A stretch of 40,788 nucleotides of DNA from an uncultured Mucilaginibacter sp. (lineage in GTDB: Bacteria > Bacteroidota > Bacteroidia > Sphingobacteriales > Sphingobacteriaceae), in assembly GCF_946481715.1 (NCBI RefSeq), contig NZ_CAMLOV010000029.1, positions 1 to 40,788 of the forward strand, written 5' to 3'. The translations under genes were made by a program, and so were the position numbers. The notes under the pieces are model-generated. The model was given only the letters and a program-made list of their open reading frames with translations, did not search any database and was not told the DNA's origin. Positions 34,101-40,788 of the stretch are shown here, one piece after another. Numbering within the stretch: the stretch's first letter is position 1; each line of letters starts with the position of its first letter.

Positions 34101-35150
34101 GGCATACTAAACGCCAAACAAGGAGAGAGCGGCGCGGCTGGCAGCGGCAGTGGCAAGGCGCTTAAGAACTTTTTGCAGGCGATAGATGAAACCCTTTGGA
34201 CGGTTGACCCGATGGGTGAGCGGAATAACCAAAGCCTCTCGATATTGGTAGGCAGGCCTGTAGCGGTGGTAAGGGCAGCCTTATCGCTGGAACTTTATGG
34301 CAAACCGGGCACTAATATGGCTTGGGCGCACACCGGCTCGAAAGATACCGGCGGCGTAAAAGATTTTGAGTTTCCGGTACAGATAGGTAGCCTGGAGTTG
34401 AGCCAGGATGGCGTGATGGGTTATTTTGCAAACGATGATTATTCCGCATTTAACTCGGTACACACTGCCGGGGTAAAAGACCCATTGTCGCCCGCCTATG
34501 TAGTAAATCAATTCACCGATGTAAAGCCTGCCGGCGATACGGTATATATCACCCTGCTTTTAGACCCGCGCGGTGCTATCCATTGCACTACCGGTATACT
34601 GCCCGTTTTGCAAACCGAACTGCCCGAACTTTATATAGGCAAAGTATTGGATGATATGCTGGTTGAGTTTAAAAGCGGCCCAACCCTGGTTGATAAAAGC
34701 CAATGGTGGCTGCCATTACCGGCAGGGGTGGGGCAGCAATGGAGCTGGCTACAGCCTTATAGGGATGGCGATGATAAATTGGAATGGTCTGAAGTGGCCA
34801 ACCTGGTTAGTGCCAACGCCATACCACAGTTGAGCTTTAGCCCCCAAACCATAGTAGAGGGCCGGCTGAAACTAACCGGCGTACTTGGCGATCAATTGTT
34901 AATACTCTTTTTTGAAGTGCCGGGGCAAAAACAGCCTTACAAGTTTGCGGCAGGTACAACGGTGCAGCTTAGTTGGGCGTCGCAAAGTGCCACCGGGGCT
35001 ACCCTGCAGTTAGGCGAAGATGAACCTATACCTGTACCGGTAAATGCCGGGGCGTATCCGTATGTTGTTTCGGGCACGCGGAACCTCACATTAGTTGTAA
35101 AAAATGCCAAAGGTGAAACACCGGTTACCATCAATATTGCAACACTTTAA
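31143..35150 (+). CDS. Giant conserved hypothetical protein with C-terminal Ig-like domain (1335 aa)
   Basis: A 1335-aa protein with no signal peptide. The N-terminus has PGIHLNWALPDGM at about 66-78 and YLPNRWMITR at 93-102, motifs I recall from other uncharacterised large proteins that accompany DUF6603. A helical, probably coiled-coil region lies around 425-510 (DALADELAALNTLQYS onward), then NFYRPTDPVVLI near 530-541. The last ~100 residues form an Ig-like domain (from about 1229, with VQLSWASQSATGATLQL near 1273) that resembles repeats in the next protein. The start overlaps the preceding gene by 11 nt. It is likely structural rather than enzymatic, but I see no catalytic motif to prove either. 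Confidence 0.65.
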   Translation: MSNKSIWAGPRLLVPITIDALVVTRIDNGTKFSIQSLELKQKFNSFKPLSPELFFMGEQDKDLPDPGIHLNWALPDGMTKGKVNEDGKVEYPYLPNRWMITRFSADVDADNKPTVKRMAWVVKSDEVSDKPMREKGNPQFIKNNNGVAEIRYIGQWYNLDKFEETGQTSELVLTAVGNSDPLFTAYVGNNSFVFSFLDAYGSSDAHSLSYMVSGWYSNKTYDVLYNQPVRGKAWETPKGWMEAMNNLQWSVGSQKVEKNEDLENAIEAGQIYLKEQGITPSTNIEGRYAAQTLCHGLLFDVKWPGITHEPPSNVPDPDFKADTPTYISAANAATDCLAAFMQWQLNFNKPITIETHDDSEVEIMLEAFSHNMLNQEGGVFDTPELQNAIREAWFGRLPGGLQWVAQAPPKSGELKPGDTGNSLVQLPDALADELAALNTLQYSHDEQYRDLISRQKQLYADWLKYNIVVKSLQKPVPEAELKRVMEKSLDDVLAIQNTLPGKQTAINSAVAALKVKFDKKFELSEEPANNFYRPTDPVVLINNAKRSFKRGEDIIYSEFDDFLFTRFSGQLIKSIGVRRGLALNTVTARDLCPPLPANIDVPVEVSALLDEAYLLDPGFALAIAKVVTKNLAPPPAFVENIKRQQTLVWNAGPNTPIDQRTLVELSGFNIGDKLFHIPSKIGVWKWVQPWTPLYLEWEVGYIAEHELDKWEFDGRDFKWKDADNIPQPGPADMLFKGRSILTPKEAVTMRDQLKRFINDFDGKVRPEFAPLKDVLNGVGNWDVLSQTLTGFGAQLMQWDMEQFGYQPQDTTYSKAIGGEAHGMILTGNDDIFFPVRAGFVSFKRLWIVDDFGQIYNLMPDDSTRVFNPIPGIGVRPGDYEIELVLPTSFQLPPRLIQGSRLNFDFVSAANDAVLSSQSQQTSPVCGWLLPNHLNDSLMVYDNGGVFIGELMKMGATGAYHAQWVRAPFDGCNVDGITNEHLKGFVLGILNAKQGESGAAGSGSGKALKNFLQAIDETLWTVDPMGERNNQSLSILVGRPVAVVRAALSLELYGKPGTNMAWAHTGSKDTGGVKDFEFPVQIGSLELSQDGVMGYFANDDYSAFNSVHTAGVKDPLSPAYVVNQFTDVKPAGDTVYITLLLDPRGAIHCTTGILPVLQTELPELYIGKVLDDMLVEFKSGPTLVDKSQWWLPLPAGVGQQWSWLQPYRDGDDKLEWSEVANLVSANAIPQLSFSPQTIVEGRLKLTGVLGDQLLILFFEVPGQKQPYKFAAGTTVQLSWASQSATGATLQLGEDEPIPVPVNAGAYPYVVSGTRNLTLVVKNAKGETPVTINIATL

Positions 35151-35183
35151 TTAACAAATTATAACAACCTAAATTGAAGAGCC

Positions 35184-36425
35184 ATGAGTAAAATACAAAC
35201 AGATAATCCAATTACGGTTGATCTGACCCCGAAAATTGTAAAGATCACAAAAATACAATCCGAAATAGCCTACAGTCCTCTCACGATAGTTATAGTAAAT
35301 AAAGGCCCGGAGATAAATTTATCAGGTGTGCTGATCAGTTTGCCTGTAGGTGACAAGGAGACGGACCTGGTTTTAAAAAACAAAGGCAAGGATTTGCCAA
35401 GGCAAGTAAGCGAAACGGACAAATGGTCGTTCACAAATGCAACGATAGCCGGATCGTACGAGGCAACTCCAAATACCGCTTTCGGCACTGTAGTGCCGTT
35501 TCCAACGGATGCATCGTTCAGTTTTACATTCACCAAAGTACCGCTTTGCAGTGTAGTTGGCATTGCAGAAGTAGAAATTACGATAATCCCGGAGGCAGGC
35601 ACTCCAATTGTTTACAAGCCTGCTGTTACCAAGGTGGAAAATACGGATGCATCTTTTGAATTTACGGGTGACCATAAGTGGGTTCATCCGGGTACTGCCG
35701 TTAAACTAAGCTGGAAAGGTAAATTTATTGATAAGTATACCCTCAGTTTTTCTACCGGGGAAAAATCTGAAGAGTTCAGGGCTGCCGGCAGTTTTACGCA
35801 CCAGCCAAAAGTGTATACGGTTTATACGCTTGATGCCGAAAATTTTGAGAAAAAGGTGCATTTACAGTTGCAGTATCATGTTAATGTACTTAACCCGGTA
35901 ATAAAAAGTTTCAGAATAGAAGTGCCTGGTGTAGACCAGGGCGACAACGTGAAAGTTGCATGGGAAACAGAAGAAGCTACTGGGGTATTATTGGAGTTTG
36001 ACGACTCAACTATACCCGCGTTTACAAGCGATAGGGCGCAGGCAGATTTTTCTGATAATATTACCATAGGGCCTTTTAAACGTATTACAAAAGTTAAGGC
36101 GTATGCAACCAAGGGCACCGTACGAAGCGAACATAATAAGGAGCAGACGGTAGAAATTAAACCGCCCCGCGTGGAATCATTCAATATAACGGCCGAACCG
36201 CTGGAGCCGGGCAAACGGGTGAGATTTAGATTAGATTGGGTTATAAAAAACACCACCCGTTTCCAAATAACTGAGCATTACGCAGGGCAAACAGATCCGC
36301 ATAAGTTAGTTATACCTGAAGGGGTAACAAGTTACTCGGTGTATCCAACCCACTCAGAAACTACCTATAAACTGGAAGCACAAAGCGCGTTGAAAAAAAG
36401 CGAAGAGGAATCAGTACACGAATAA
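35184..36425 (+). CDS. Ig-like repeat protein (413 aa)
   Basis: A 413-aa soluble protein. Residues 1-150 form an N-terminal beta-domain (SPLTIVIVNKGPEINLSG) of a type I do not recognise. Three Ig-like units then start near residues 155, 238 and 327; each has a central strand of the form V-x-(L/V)-x-W followed by a T-x-x-x-L/I strand (KLSWKGK at 172, KVAWETEEATG at 255, FRLDWVIKNTTR at 345). The same pattern ends the preceding 1335-aa protein, so the two share a domain and may interact or be alternative stalk parts. It lies 33 nt after that gene and 12 nt before the first of seven collar genes. It has no signal peptide. Confidence 0.65.
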   Translation: MSKIQTDNPITVDLTPKIVKITKIQSEIAYSPLTIVIVNKGPEINLSGVLISLPVGDKETDLVLKNKGKDLPRQVSETDKWSFTNATIAGSYEATPNTAFGTVVPFPTDASFSFTFTKVPLCSVVGIAEVEITIIPEAGTPIVYKPAVTKVENTDASFEFTGDHKWVHPGTAVKLSWKGKFIDKYTLSFSTGEKSEEFRAAGSFTHQPKVYTVYTLDAENFEKKVHLQLQYHVNVLNPVIKSFRIEVPGVDQGDNVKVAWETEEATGVLLEFDDSTIPAFTSDRAQADFSDNITIGPFKRITKVKAYATKGTVRSEHNKEQTVEIKPPRVESFNITAEPLEPGKRVRFRLDWVIKNTTRFQITEHYAGQTDPHKLVIPEGVTSYSVYPTHSETTYKLEAQSALKKSEEESVHE

Positions 36426-36437
36426 GCCGTAATAATT

Positions 36438-36989
36438 ATGGAAGATACACTTAAAGCAAATACAGCATCTGTAACAGCAACCATAAACCTGCTGCCGATA
36501 GGCACTATAATACCTTACGGCGGCCCCCAATCTTCGGTTACAGCCCTCGAAAACCAGGGCTGGCTACCTTGTACGGGCACCCTCGTGTCCAGGGCGAAGT
36601 TTAAGGACCTGTATGACCTGATAACAAATTCATGTGGCGACAGCCCCAATCTTGAGACGTTTTACCTGCCCGATCTTAGGGGGCAGTTTTTGAGGGGCGT
36701 AAGCCAGGCCGATGAAATTGACGCCAATACCCGTACGGCGCAAAACCCGGGAGGAAACTCCGGCCCTTTGGTTCTTAGCCGCCAGCCCGACGAAATTAAA
36801 GCGCATAAGCATTCCGTGCATATGATGACTACACGCGAGGATATACACTTTCCCCGCTCAAACGATCACTACTCGGCACCTACCAACTGGGAAAATAAAG
36901 ACAGCGATAATTTTGGGGGAAAGGAAACCAGGCCCAGGAACGTGTATGTGCATTACATCATTTTTGCCGGGCTGCCTAAGCGGGCTTAA
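36438..36989 (+). CDS. Tail collar domain protein, tandem array member 1
   Basis: A 183-aa collar-type protein. After a Thr/Ala-rich N-terminus comes LPIGTIIPYGG, GWLPCTG, a Cys (SCGD) and the collar core YLPDLRGQFLRG (about residues 75-87), then SRQPDE and HKHSVH (HxH about 124-126), a 37-residue variable insert, and KETRPRNVYVHYIIFAGLPKRA. It lacks the CNGA and GVDG motifs of its siblings and is the most divergent at the C-terminus (YVHY instead of SVNY). Start codon ATG at 36438; the next member begins 20 nt after its stop. Confidence 0.85.
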   Translation: MEDTLKANTASVTATINLLPIGTIIPYGGPQSSVTALENQGWLPCTGTLVSRAKFKDLYDLITNSCGDSPNLETFYLPDLRGQFLRGVSQADEIDANTRTAQNPGGNSGPLVLSRQPDEIKAHKHSVHMMTTREDIHFPRSNDHYSAPTNWENKDSDNFGGKETRPRNVYVHYIIFAGLPKRA

Positions 36990-37009
36990 AGTTAAATAAT
37001 AAAAACATT

Positions 37010-37567
37010 ATGCAAGATATACCAAAAACAAACTCAGCCACGGTAACTGCAACTATAAACCTGCTACCGGTAGGAACCATAATGCCTTTTGCAGGCAATA
37101 CGGATAAGATAGCAAAGTTAAGCGGACAGGGCTGGATGCTATGCAACGGCGCACGATTAAACAAAATCCAGTATCCCGATCTTTTTGACGTTATCGGGCA
37201 TTCCTGCGGGGGAGACGACCCCAATTTTTGTTTGCCCGACCTGCGCGGTATGTTCCTGCGCGGCGTAGACGGTGCCGATACCGACAGCCACGATCCGGAT
37301 AATGGGTCGCGAACCAGGCAAGGCTCTACAACGATTGTACCTAACGGGGTTTTAACCCGGCAGGAGGACGAGTTAAGAAAACACGCACATAATTTCCCCC
37401 AGCGTGCGCATTACGATAGTGTGTTTCAAACAAACGGCTCCGGTGGTTATTATTTCGCAAACATTGCACCGATAGAAGGAACAACCCACGAAACTCCCGG
37501 CAAAGAAACACGGCCTAAAAATGTATCAGTAAACTATATCATTTTTGCAGGGTTGCCAAAATCCTGA
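37010..37567 (+). CDS. Tail collar domain protein, tandem array member 2
   Basis: A 185-aa paralog: LPVGTIMPFAG, GWMLCNGARLN, CGGDDPNFCLPDLRGMFLRGVDG, then TRQEDELRKHAHNF with the HxH pair, a variable insert rich in Gly, Tyr and aromatic residues (SGGYYFANIAP), and KETRPKNVSVNYIIFAGLPKS. The insert is unlike those of members 3-6. The following frame can be read back to a TTG inside this gene, but the real start of member 3 is the ATG at 37587. Confidence 0.86.
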   Translation: MQDIPKTNSATVTATINLLPVGTIMPFAGNTDKIAKLSGQGWMLCNGARLNKIQYPDLFDVIGHSCGGDDPNFCLPDLRGMFLRGVDGADTDSHDPDNGSRTRQGSTTIVPNGVLTRQEDELRKHAHNFPQRAHYDSVFQTNGSGGYYFANIAPIEGTTHETPGKETRPKNVSVNYIIFAGLPKS

Positions 37568-37586
37568 TTTAAACCAAGCTAATAAT

Positions 37587-38198
37587 ATGGAAACCATAGT
37601 TGATGCAATTACCGCTTTGGCAAGCTCCCCCGTAAATATTTGGCCAATAGGCATGATAACGCCTTTTACCGGGGACGTTGAAAAAATAACCGGTTTGAAT
37701 GCTCAGGGTTGGTTCTTTTGTAACGGGGCGGAATTAAATGAAAATGAATACCCGCGCCTTTTTCAAATATTAGGGAACACCTGCGGCGGAACCCGGCCAA
37801 AATTTTGTTTGCCCGACCTGCGCGGCGTGTTTTTACGCGGGGTTGACGGCGAAGGCGCAATAAGCCGCGACCCGGATGCGGCTACACGCAAAAGCCATAT
37901 ATCTGCAGATATAGTTGGGAACCAAGTGCTTTCGCGCGAGGATAGTGAGCTAAAAGAGCATACCCATATCACGCCCGATACCACAAAGTTCGTAAGTGTA
38001 GAAAAGGCATGTGGTATTCAGTATGGGCTTACAACGGTTTCGTTTGAAAGATTCGAAAGGCCCGGAGCAAGGATTTCTACTACGGAAACCGGCGGTAATG
38101 AAACCCGTGCGGTAAATGTATCGGTAAACTATATCATTTTTGCTGGCCCTGCTGCAAAAGTAGCGTCAAATAGGCTGCTTAACGATCTGATCGTATAA
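37587..38198 (+). CDS. Tail collar domain protein, tandem array member 3
   Basis: 203 aa from the ATG at 37587; an upstream TTG at 37545 would overlap member 2 and is unlikely. Motifs: PIGMITPFTG, GWFFCNGAELN, CGGTRPKFCLPDLRGVFLRGVDG, RDPDAATRKSH, GNQVLSREDSELKEHTH, the insert ending RISTTETGG, and NETRAVNVSVNYIIFAG. It carries a unique C-terminal tail of about 17 residues (AAKVASNRLLNDLIV) after the conserved end, and ETRA instead of ETRP. Its insert shares an FERFERP-like core with members 4-6. Confidence 0.86.
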   Translation: METIVDAITALASSPVNIWPIGMITPFTGDVEKITGLNAQGWFFCNGAELNENEYPRLFQILGNTCGGTRPKFCLPDLRGVFLRGVDGEGAISRDPDAATRKSHISADIVGNQVLSREDSELKEHTHITPDTTKFVSVEKACGIQYGLTTVSFERFERPGARISTTETGGNETRAVNVSVNYIIFAGPAAKVASNRLLNDLIV

Positions 38199-38242
38199 GC
38201 GGCAGCTAACTCACGCCATTAAACTTCATAAATTGATAAACC

Positions 38243-38836
38243 ATGGAAAATAAAAAGCAGGAGCCGCAGGCAGAGATGGCAGTAGCCGCCCTTGTGAATT
38301 TATTGCCGGTAGGCACAGTAGTCCCTTTTTCCGGCAACGCCAAAGCGGCAGCAGAACTAAATAAAATAGGCTGGTTTTTATGCAACGGCGCAATCTTAAA
38401 TGATACTGAGTTCCCGCTTCTTGCTAATATTTTAGGGAATACTTGCGGCGGAACATTGCCAAACTTTGGGTTGCCAGATTTGCGTGGTGTATTTATGAGA
38501 GGGGTAGACGTGCCCGACCCCAATACAGAGGTTAGCCGAGACCCGGGCGCAAGTACACGTAAGAGCCATATTGGTGACGTTGTGGTTGGCAATAAGCTGT
38601 TATCTCGCCAGGACGGCGCAGTTAAAGGGCATGCACACACCGCACCGGAAGGTTCGTGGTATACAGACGCCGTATCTGTTTCGAAATTCCCGTATGATAG
38701 CGCAATTATGGTTGACACATTCAAGCAACTGGAAGCAGGAAAGATGATTTCGACAATAGATGCGGGCGGCCAGGAAACCCGCCCGGTGAATGTATCGGTG
38801 AACTATATCATTTTTGCGGGCTTGCCGAAAAATTAA
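38243..38836 (+). CDS. Tail collar domain protein, tandem array member 4
   Basis: A 197-aa paralog: LLPVGTVVPFSG, GWFLCNGAILN, CGGTLPNFGLPDLRGVFMRGVDV, RDPGASTRKSH, GNKLLSRQDGAVKGHAHTAP with the HxH pair, a 48-residue span to the end motif (the longest of the array) and QETRPVNVSVNYIIFAGLPKN. The N-terminus is short and charged (MENKKQEPQAE), similar to member 5, and the two are probably sister copies. The gap before it is 44 nt and the gap after it 89 nt, the latter without a clear promoter or terminator. Confidence 0.86.
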   Translation: MENKKQEPQAEMAVAALVNLLPVGTVVPFSGNAKAAAELNKIGWFLCNGAILNDTEFPLLANILGNTCGGTLPNFGLPDLRGVFMRGVDVPDPNTEVSRDPGASTRKSHIGDVVVGNKLLSRQDGAVKGHAHTAPEGSWYTDAVSVSKFPYDSAIMVDTFKQLEAGKMISTIDAGGQETRPVNVSVNYIIFAGLPKN

Positions 38837-38925
38837 ACTCTTATAGTTAAAGAAGATAAGGGAGCGGATTTGATTCCCGGCCGTAAGCGGTGCTAAGGCC
38901 GTTAAACCTGAAAAAACGATTAAAT

Positions 38926-39516
38926 ATGGAAAATAAAGAGCCGCAGGCACTGGCAGAACCCATTATGGTTGCCTCTATAAATTTATTGCCGGTAGGTACA
39001 ATAATGCCATTTGCAGGCAATGCCGATACAGCTAAAGAGTTGAACACATACGGCTGGTTTTTATGCGACGGTGCCGAACTGCCGCAAAAAGATTATCCAC
39101 GCCTTTTTACCATTTTGGAAGACACATGCAAAAAAGAACCTGGCCGGTTTTTTTTGCCCGACCTGCGCGGCACGTTTTTAAGGGGAGTGGATGTACCCGG
39201 CCACAGGCAGGAGCGTAGCCGCGACCCGGATGCAGGTACGCGCAAAAGCCACATTCTTGATACTGTGGTTGGTAACCAGGTTTTATCGCGCCAGGCTGAT
39301 GCTTTTATAAGCCACGGGCACGACACGCCAAAAGGGACACGATATAATGAAACGCTAAAAATAATGAAGGGCGACGCTGTAACTTTTGACAAGTTCTATA
39401 AGCCAGTGAACCCCGATACCATGACTACAGCAGCTACGGGAGGGAAGGAAACACGCCCTGTAAATGTATCGGTAAACTATATAATTTTTGCAGGCATCAA
39501 CAACAGCCTGTTATAA
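38926..39516 (+). CDS. Tail collar domain protein, tandem array member 5
   Basis: 196 aa from the ATG at 38926; the frame extends to a GTG at 38890, but the ATG gives the MENKEPQ start shared with member 4. Motifs: LLPVGTIMPFAG, GWFLCDGAELP, CKKEPGRFFLPDLRGTFLRGVDV, RDPDAGTRKSH, GNQVLSRQADAFISHGHDTP, the insert, and KETRPVNVSVNYIIFAG. The usual CGG is replaced by CKKEPGR. It is followed by a 104-bp gap, the largest in the array. Confidence 0.86.
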   Translation: MENKEPQALAEPIMVASINLLPVGTIMPFAGNADTAKELNTYGWFLCDGAELPQKDYPRLFTILEDTCKKEPGRFFLPDLRGTFLRGVDVPGHRQERSRDPDAGTRKSHILDTVVGNQVLSRQADAFISHGHDTPKGTRYNETLKIMKGDAVTFDKFYKPVNPDTMTTAATGGKETRPVNVSVNYIIFAGINNSLL

Positions 39517-39620
39517 AAGCGGTTGAGCATTAATTTGTGTAAACTTATTTTTTAATTAAAACGTTTTGTCCGGCTACCGTCCCGAGTACTTCATTCATCT
39601 ATAATTACTTGTTAAAAAAC

Positions 39621-40193
39621 ATGGAAAACGAAAATCTAAAAGTCACAACCGCATCTGTAACGGCCATCATCCAAAACTTACCTATTGGCATCATCATGCC
39701 TTTTGGCGGTTCGGGGGCCAAAGTTTCTGAACTGAAGGACCAGGGCTGGTTATTATGCGACGGAAGAAAGGAAAGCATCAGCGATTATAAAAAACTTCAT
39801 GATGTTATTGGGAACGCCTGCGGAGACGGTGGCACGCATTTTTTTTTACCCGATCTACGAAGCGTGTTTTTACGCGGAGTAGATGGCGTTGGATCAAAAG
39901 ACAGTGACCCGGACTCAGCTCACCGCACGGCCCAGCAAGCGGGTGGTAATACAGGCAACAACGTGCTAACACGCCAGGCACATGAACTTTACAAGCATAC
40001 GCACTCGGTACCCGCAGGCCCGGTATACGTTAGGGTAGAAAGAGCGAAAGGAGATGATGAAGTTTGGTTTGAACGGTTTGAAAAACCGGCACAGGGGGCA
40101 CGAACCGAAACATCTGATATCGGTGGCAGGGAAACCCGCCCGGTAAACGTATCGGTAAACTACATCATTTTTGCGGGCATACCGGGCAAATAG
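39621..40193 (+). CDS. Tail collar domain protein, tandem array member 6
   Basis: 190 aa from the ATG at 39621; a TTG 12 nt upstream is in frame but adds only four residues. Motifs: LPIGIIMPFGG, GWLLCDGRKES (the usual NGA is changed), CGDGGTHFFLPDLRSVFLRGVDG (Gly of LPDLRG replaced by Ser), LTRQAHELYKHTHSVP, the insert with WFERFEKP, and RETRPVNVSVNYIIFAG. The N-terminus (TTASVTAIIQN) resembles members 1 and 2 more than 4 and 5, so the N-terminal and insert parts have different closest relatives, a hint of mixing. Confidence 0.86.
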   Translation: MENENLKVTTASVTAIIQNLPIGIIMPFGGSGAKVSELKDQGWLLCDGRKESISDYKKLHDVIGNACGDGGTHFFLPDLRSVFLRGVDGVGSKDSDPDSAHRTAQQAGGNTGNNVLTRQAHELYKHTHSVPAGPVYVRVERAKGDDEVWFERFEKPAQGARTETSDIGGRETRPVNVSVNYIIFAGIPGK

Positions 40194-40218
40194 GAATTGA
40201 AAACTAATAGATTGACCA

Positions 40219-40758
40219 ATGAAAAACGATAACGAAGAATTTAAAACTGTTACCGCCAGCATATTTAATGTACCCGTAGGCACTGTGATGCCGTTTATGG
40301 GGCAATTTGATAAGCTTGCCGGTTTAACCGCAACCGGCTGGCATTATTGCAATGGCGCGCAACTTAACAAAGACCAATACCCTCAATTGTTTGAAATGAT
40401 AGGCTATAGTTGTGGCGGCAGCGGTACAAATTTTAACCTGCCCGATATGCGCGGCGTTTTTGTACGTGGCGTTGATGGCGACAGGGGGCAGGACCCTGAT
40501 AAAGCTGAAAGGACCCGGCAGGGCACTGCCGACAAGGCAGGCGATGCAGTAGGCAGCTACCAGGCGGATGAATTTAAGGAGCACTTTCATACCACCAAGG
40601 CCTGGAAAAATGATAATAAACGTACGGACAATGCCGGTAGTTCCGAAGATGCCGCTAACGTAGAACGGTCAATTGCCTCTGATAGTAAAGGCGGCAAAGA
40701 AACCCGCCCCAAAAATATCAGTGCTTACCACATCATTTTTGCGGGGTTGCCAAAATAA
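40219..40758 (+). CDS. Tail collar domain protein, tandem array member 7
   Basis: A 179-aa paralog, the shortest: VPVGTVMPFMG, GWHYCNGAQLN, CGGSGTNFNLPDMRGVFVRGVDG, YQADEFKEHFHTTK with the HxH pair, a 39-residue span rich in Asn, Asp, Ser and Lys, and KETRPKNISAYHIIFAGLPK. LPDLRG is changed to LPDMRG and SVNYIIF to SAYHIIF. Only 30 bases follow before the window ends, so the array may continue to the right. Confidence 0.86.
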   Translation: MKNDNEEFKTVTASIFNVPVGTVMPFMGQFDKLAGLTATGWHYCNGAQLNKDQYPQLFEMIGYSCGGSGTNFNLPDMRGVFVRGVDGDRGQDPDKAERTRQGTADKAGDAVGSYQADEFKEHFHTTKAWKNDNKRTDNAGSSEDAANVERSIASDSKGGKETRPKNISAYHIIFAGLPK

Positions 40759-40788
40759 CCAGCCTATATATGTTTTTACATATTTAAT

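Larger units (their letters stand above)
37520..40173 (+). repeat. Near-identical DNA blocks at the 3' ends of collar genes 2-6
   Basis: A block of about 30 bp encoding NVSVNYIIFAG is almost identical in five consecutive genes: near 37520-37550, 38114-38143, 38788-38818, 39461-39491 and 40145-40173. They differ at only a few, mostly synonymous, positions, whereas the insert just upstream of each has no obvious DNA match. Such islands of identity could serve as sites of gene conversion or unequal crossing-over. Confidence 0.7.

Noticed and set aside
23723..40758. Prophage or extracellular contractile injection system
   Set aside because: No sheath, tube, baseplate, spike, AAA ATPase, portal, terminase, capsid, lysis or integrase gene is visible; only the collar-type tips recall phage.
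36438..40758. Diversity-generating retroelement acting on the collar genes
   Set aside because: No reverse transcriptase or template repeat is present in the window, and the variable part is an internal insert rather than a C-terminal variable repeat.

Overview
The window looks like chromosomal DNA of a Bacteroidota bacterium, most likely of the Sphingobacteriaceae (Mucilaginibacter/Pedobacter-like). The taxonomic placement is inferred from gene content: a type IX secretion (T9SS) client with a CHU_C/type B sorting domain, a PorP/SprF partner, an SCO-type lipoprotein signal and weak Shine-Dalgarno sites. No tRNA, rRNA, CRISPR array, transposase, integrase or reverse transcriptase was seen.

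Region 1 (1-4.5 kb) holds the 3' part of a sigma-54 activator that runs off the left edge, a convergent alginate-export-type outer-membrane porin with a possible 47-aa membrane peptide behind it, two small hypothetical genes, and a short-chain dehydrogenase (SDR) gene reduced by an internal deletion. Region 2 (4.5-10 kb) is a tightly spaced hydrolase cassette: a cytoplasmic alpha/beta hydrolase, an exported amidohydrolase, an exported metallo-beta-lactamase-fold protein, an exported alpha/beta hydrolase with an Asp nucleophile, and then an intact SDR. It looks catabolic or detoxifying; the substrate is unknown.

Region 3 (10.3-13.0 kb, minus strand) is a four-gene signalling operon: lipoprotein, multi-pass membrane protein, HisKA_3-type histidine kinase, NarL-type response regulator. 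It diverges from region 4 across a 486-bp gap that contains a 29-bp interrupted palindrome.

Region 4 (13.5-23.7 kb) has two MdpB-like phage-tail-collar proteins ending in a terminator, then a 2553-aa T9SS client (beta-propeller, Fn3-like domain, about ten MBG/Ig-like repeats, about twelve cadherin-like beta-sandwich repeats, CHU_C domain) followed by its PorP/SprF partner and a second terminator-like hairpin.

Region 5 (23.7-40.8 kb) is the most unusual part. It is one apparent transcription unit of four large, poorly characterised proteins (1602 aa with a DUF6603-like core, 553, 309 and 1335 aa), a 413-aa protein with Ig-like repeats, and seven tandem paralogous tail-collar proteins. The collar proteins share a conserved frame (PxG...PF start, LPDLRG, an HxH pair, ETRP...YIIFAG end) around a highly variable 39-48-residue insert. 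None of the Region 5 proteins has a signal peptide, and no phage or contractile-injection structural genes are present. I propose that it encodes an undescribed multi-protein assembly with interchangeable receptor-binding tips; this is inference.
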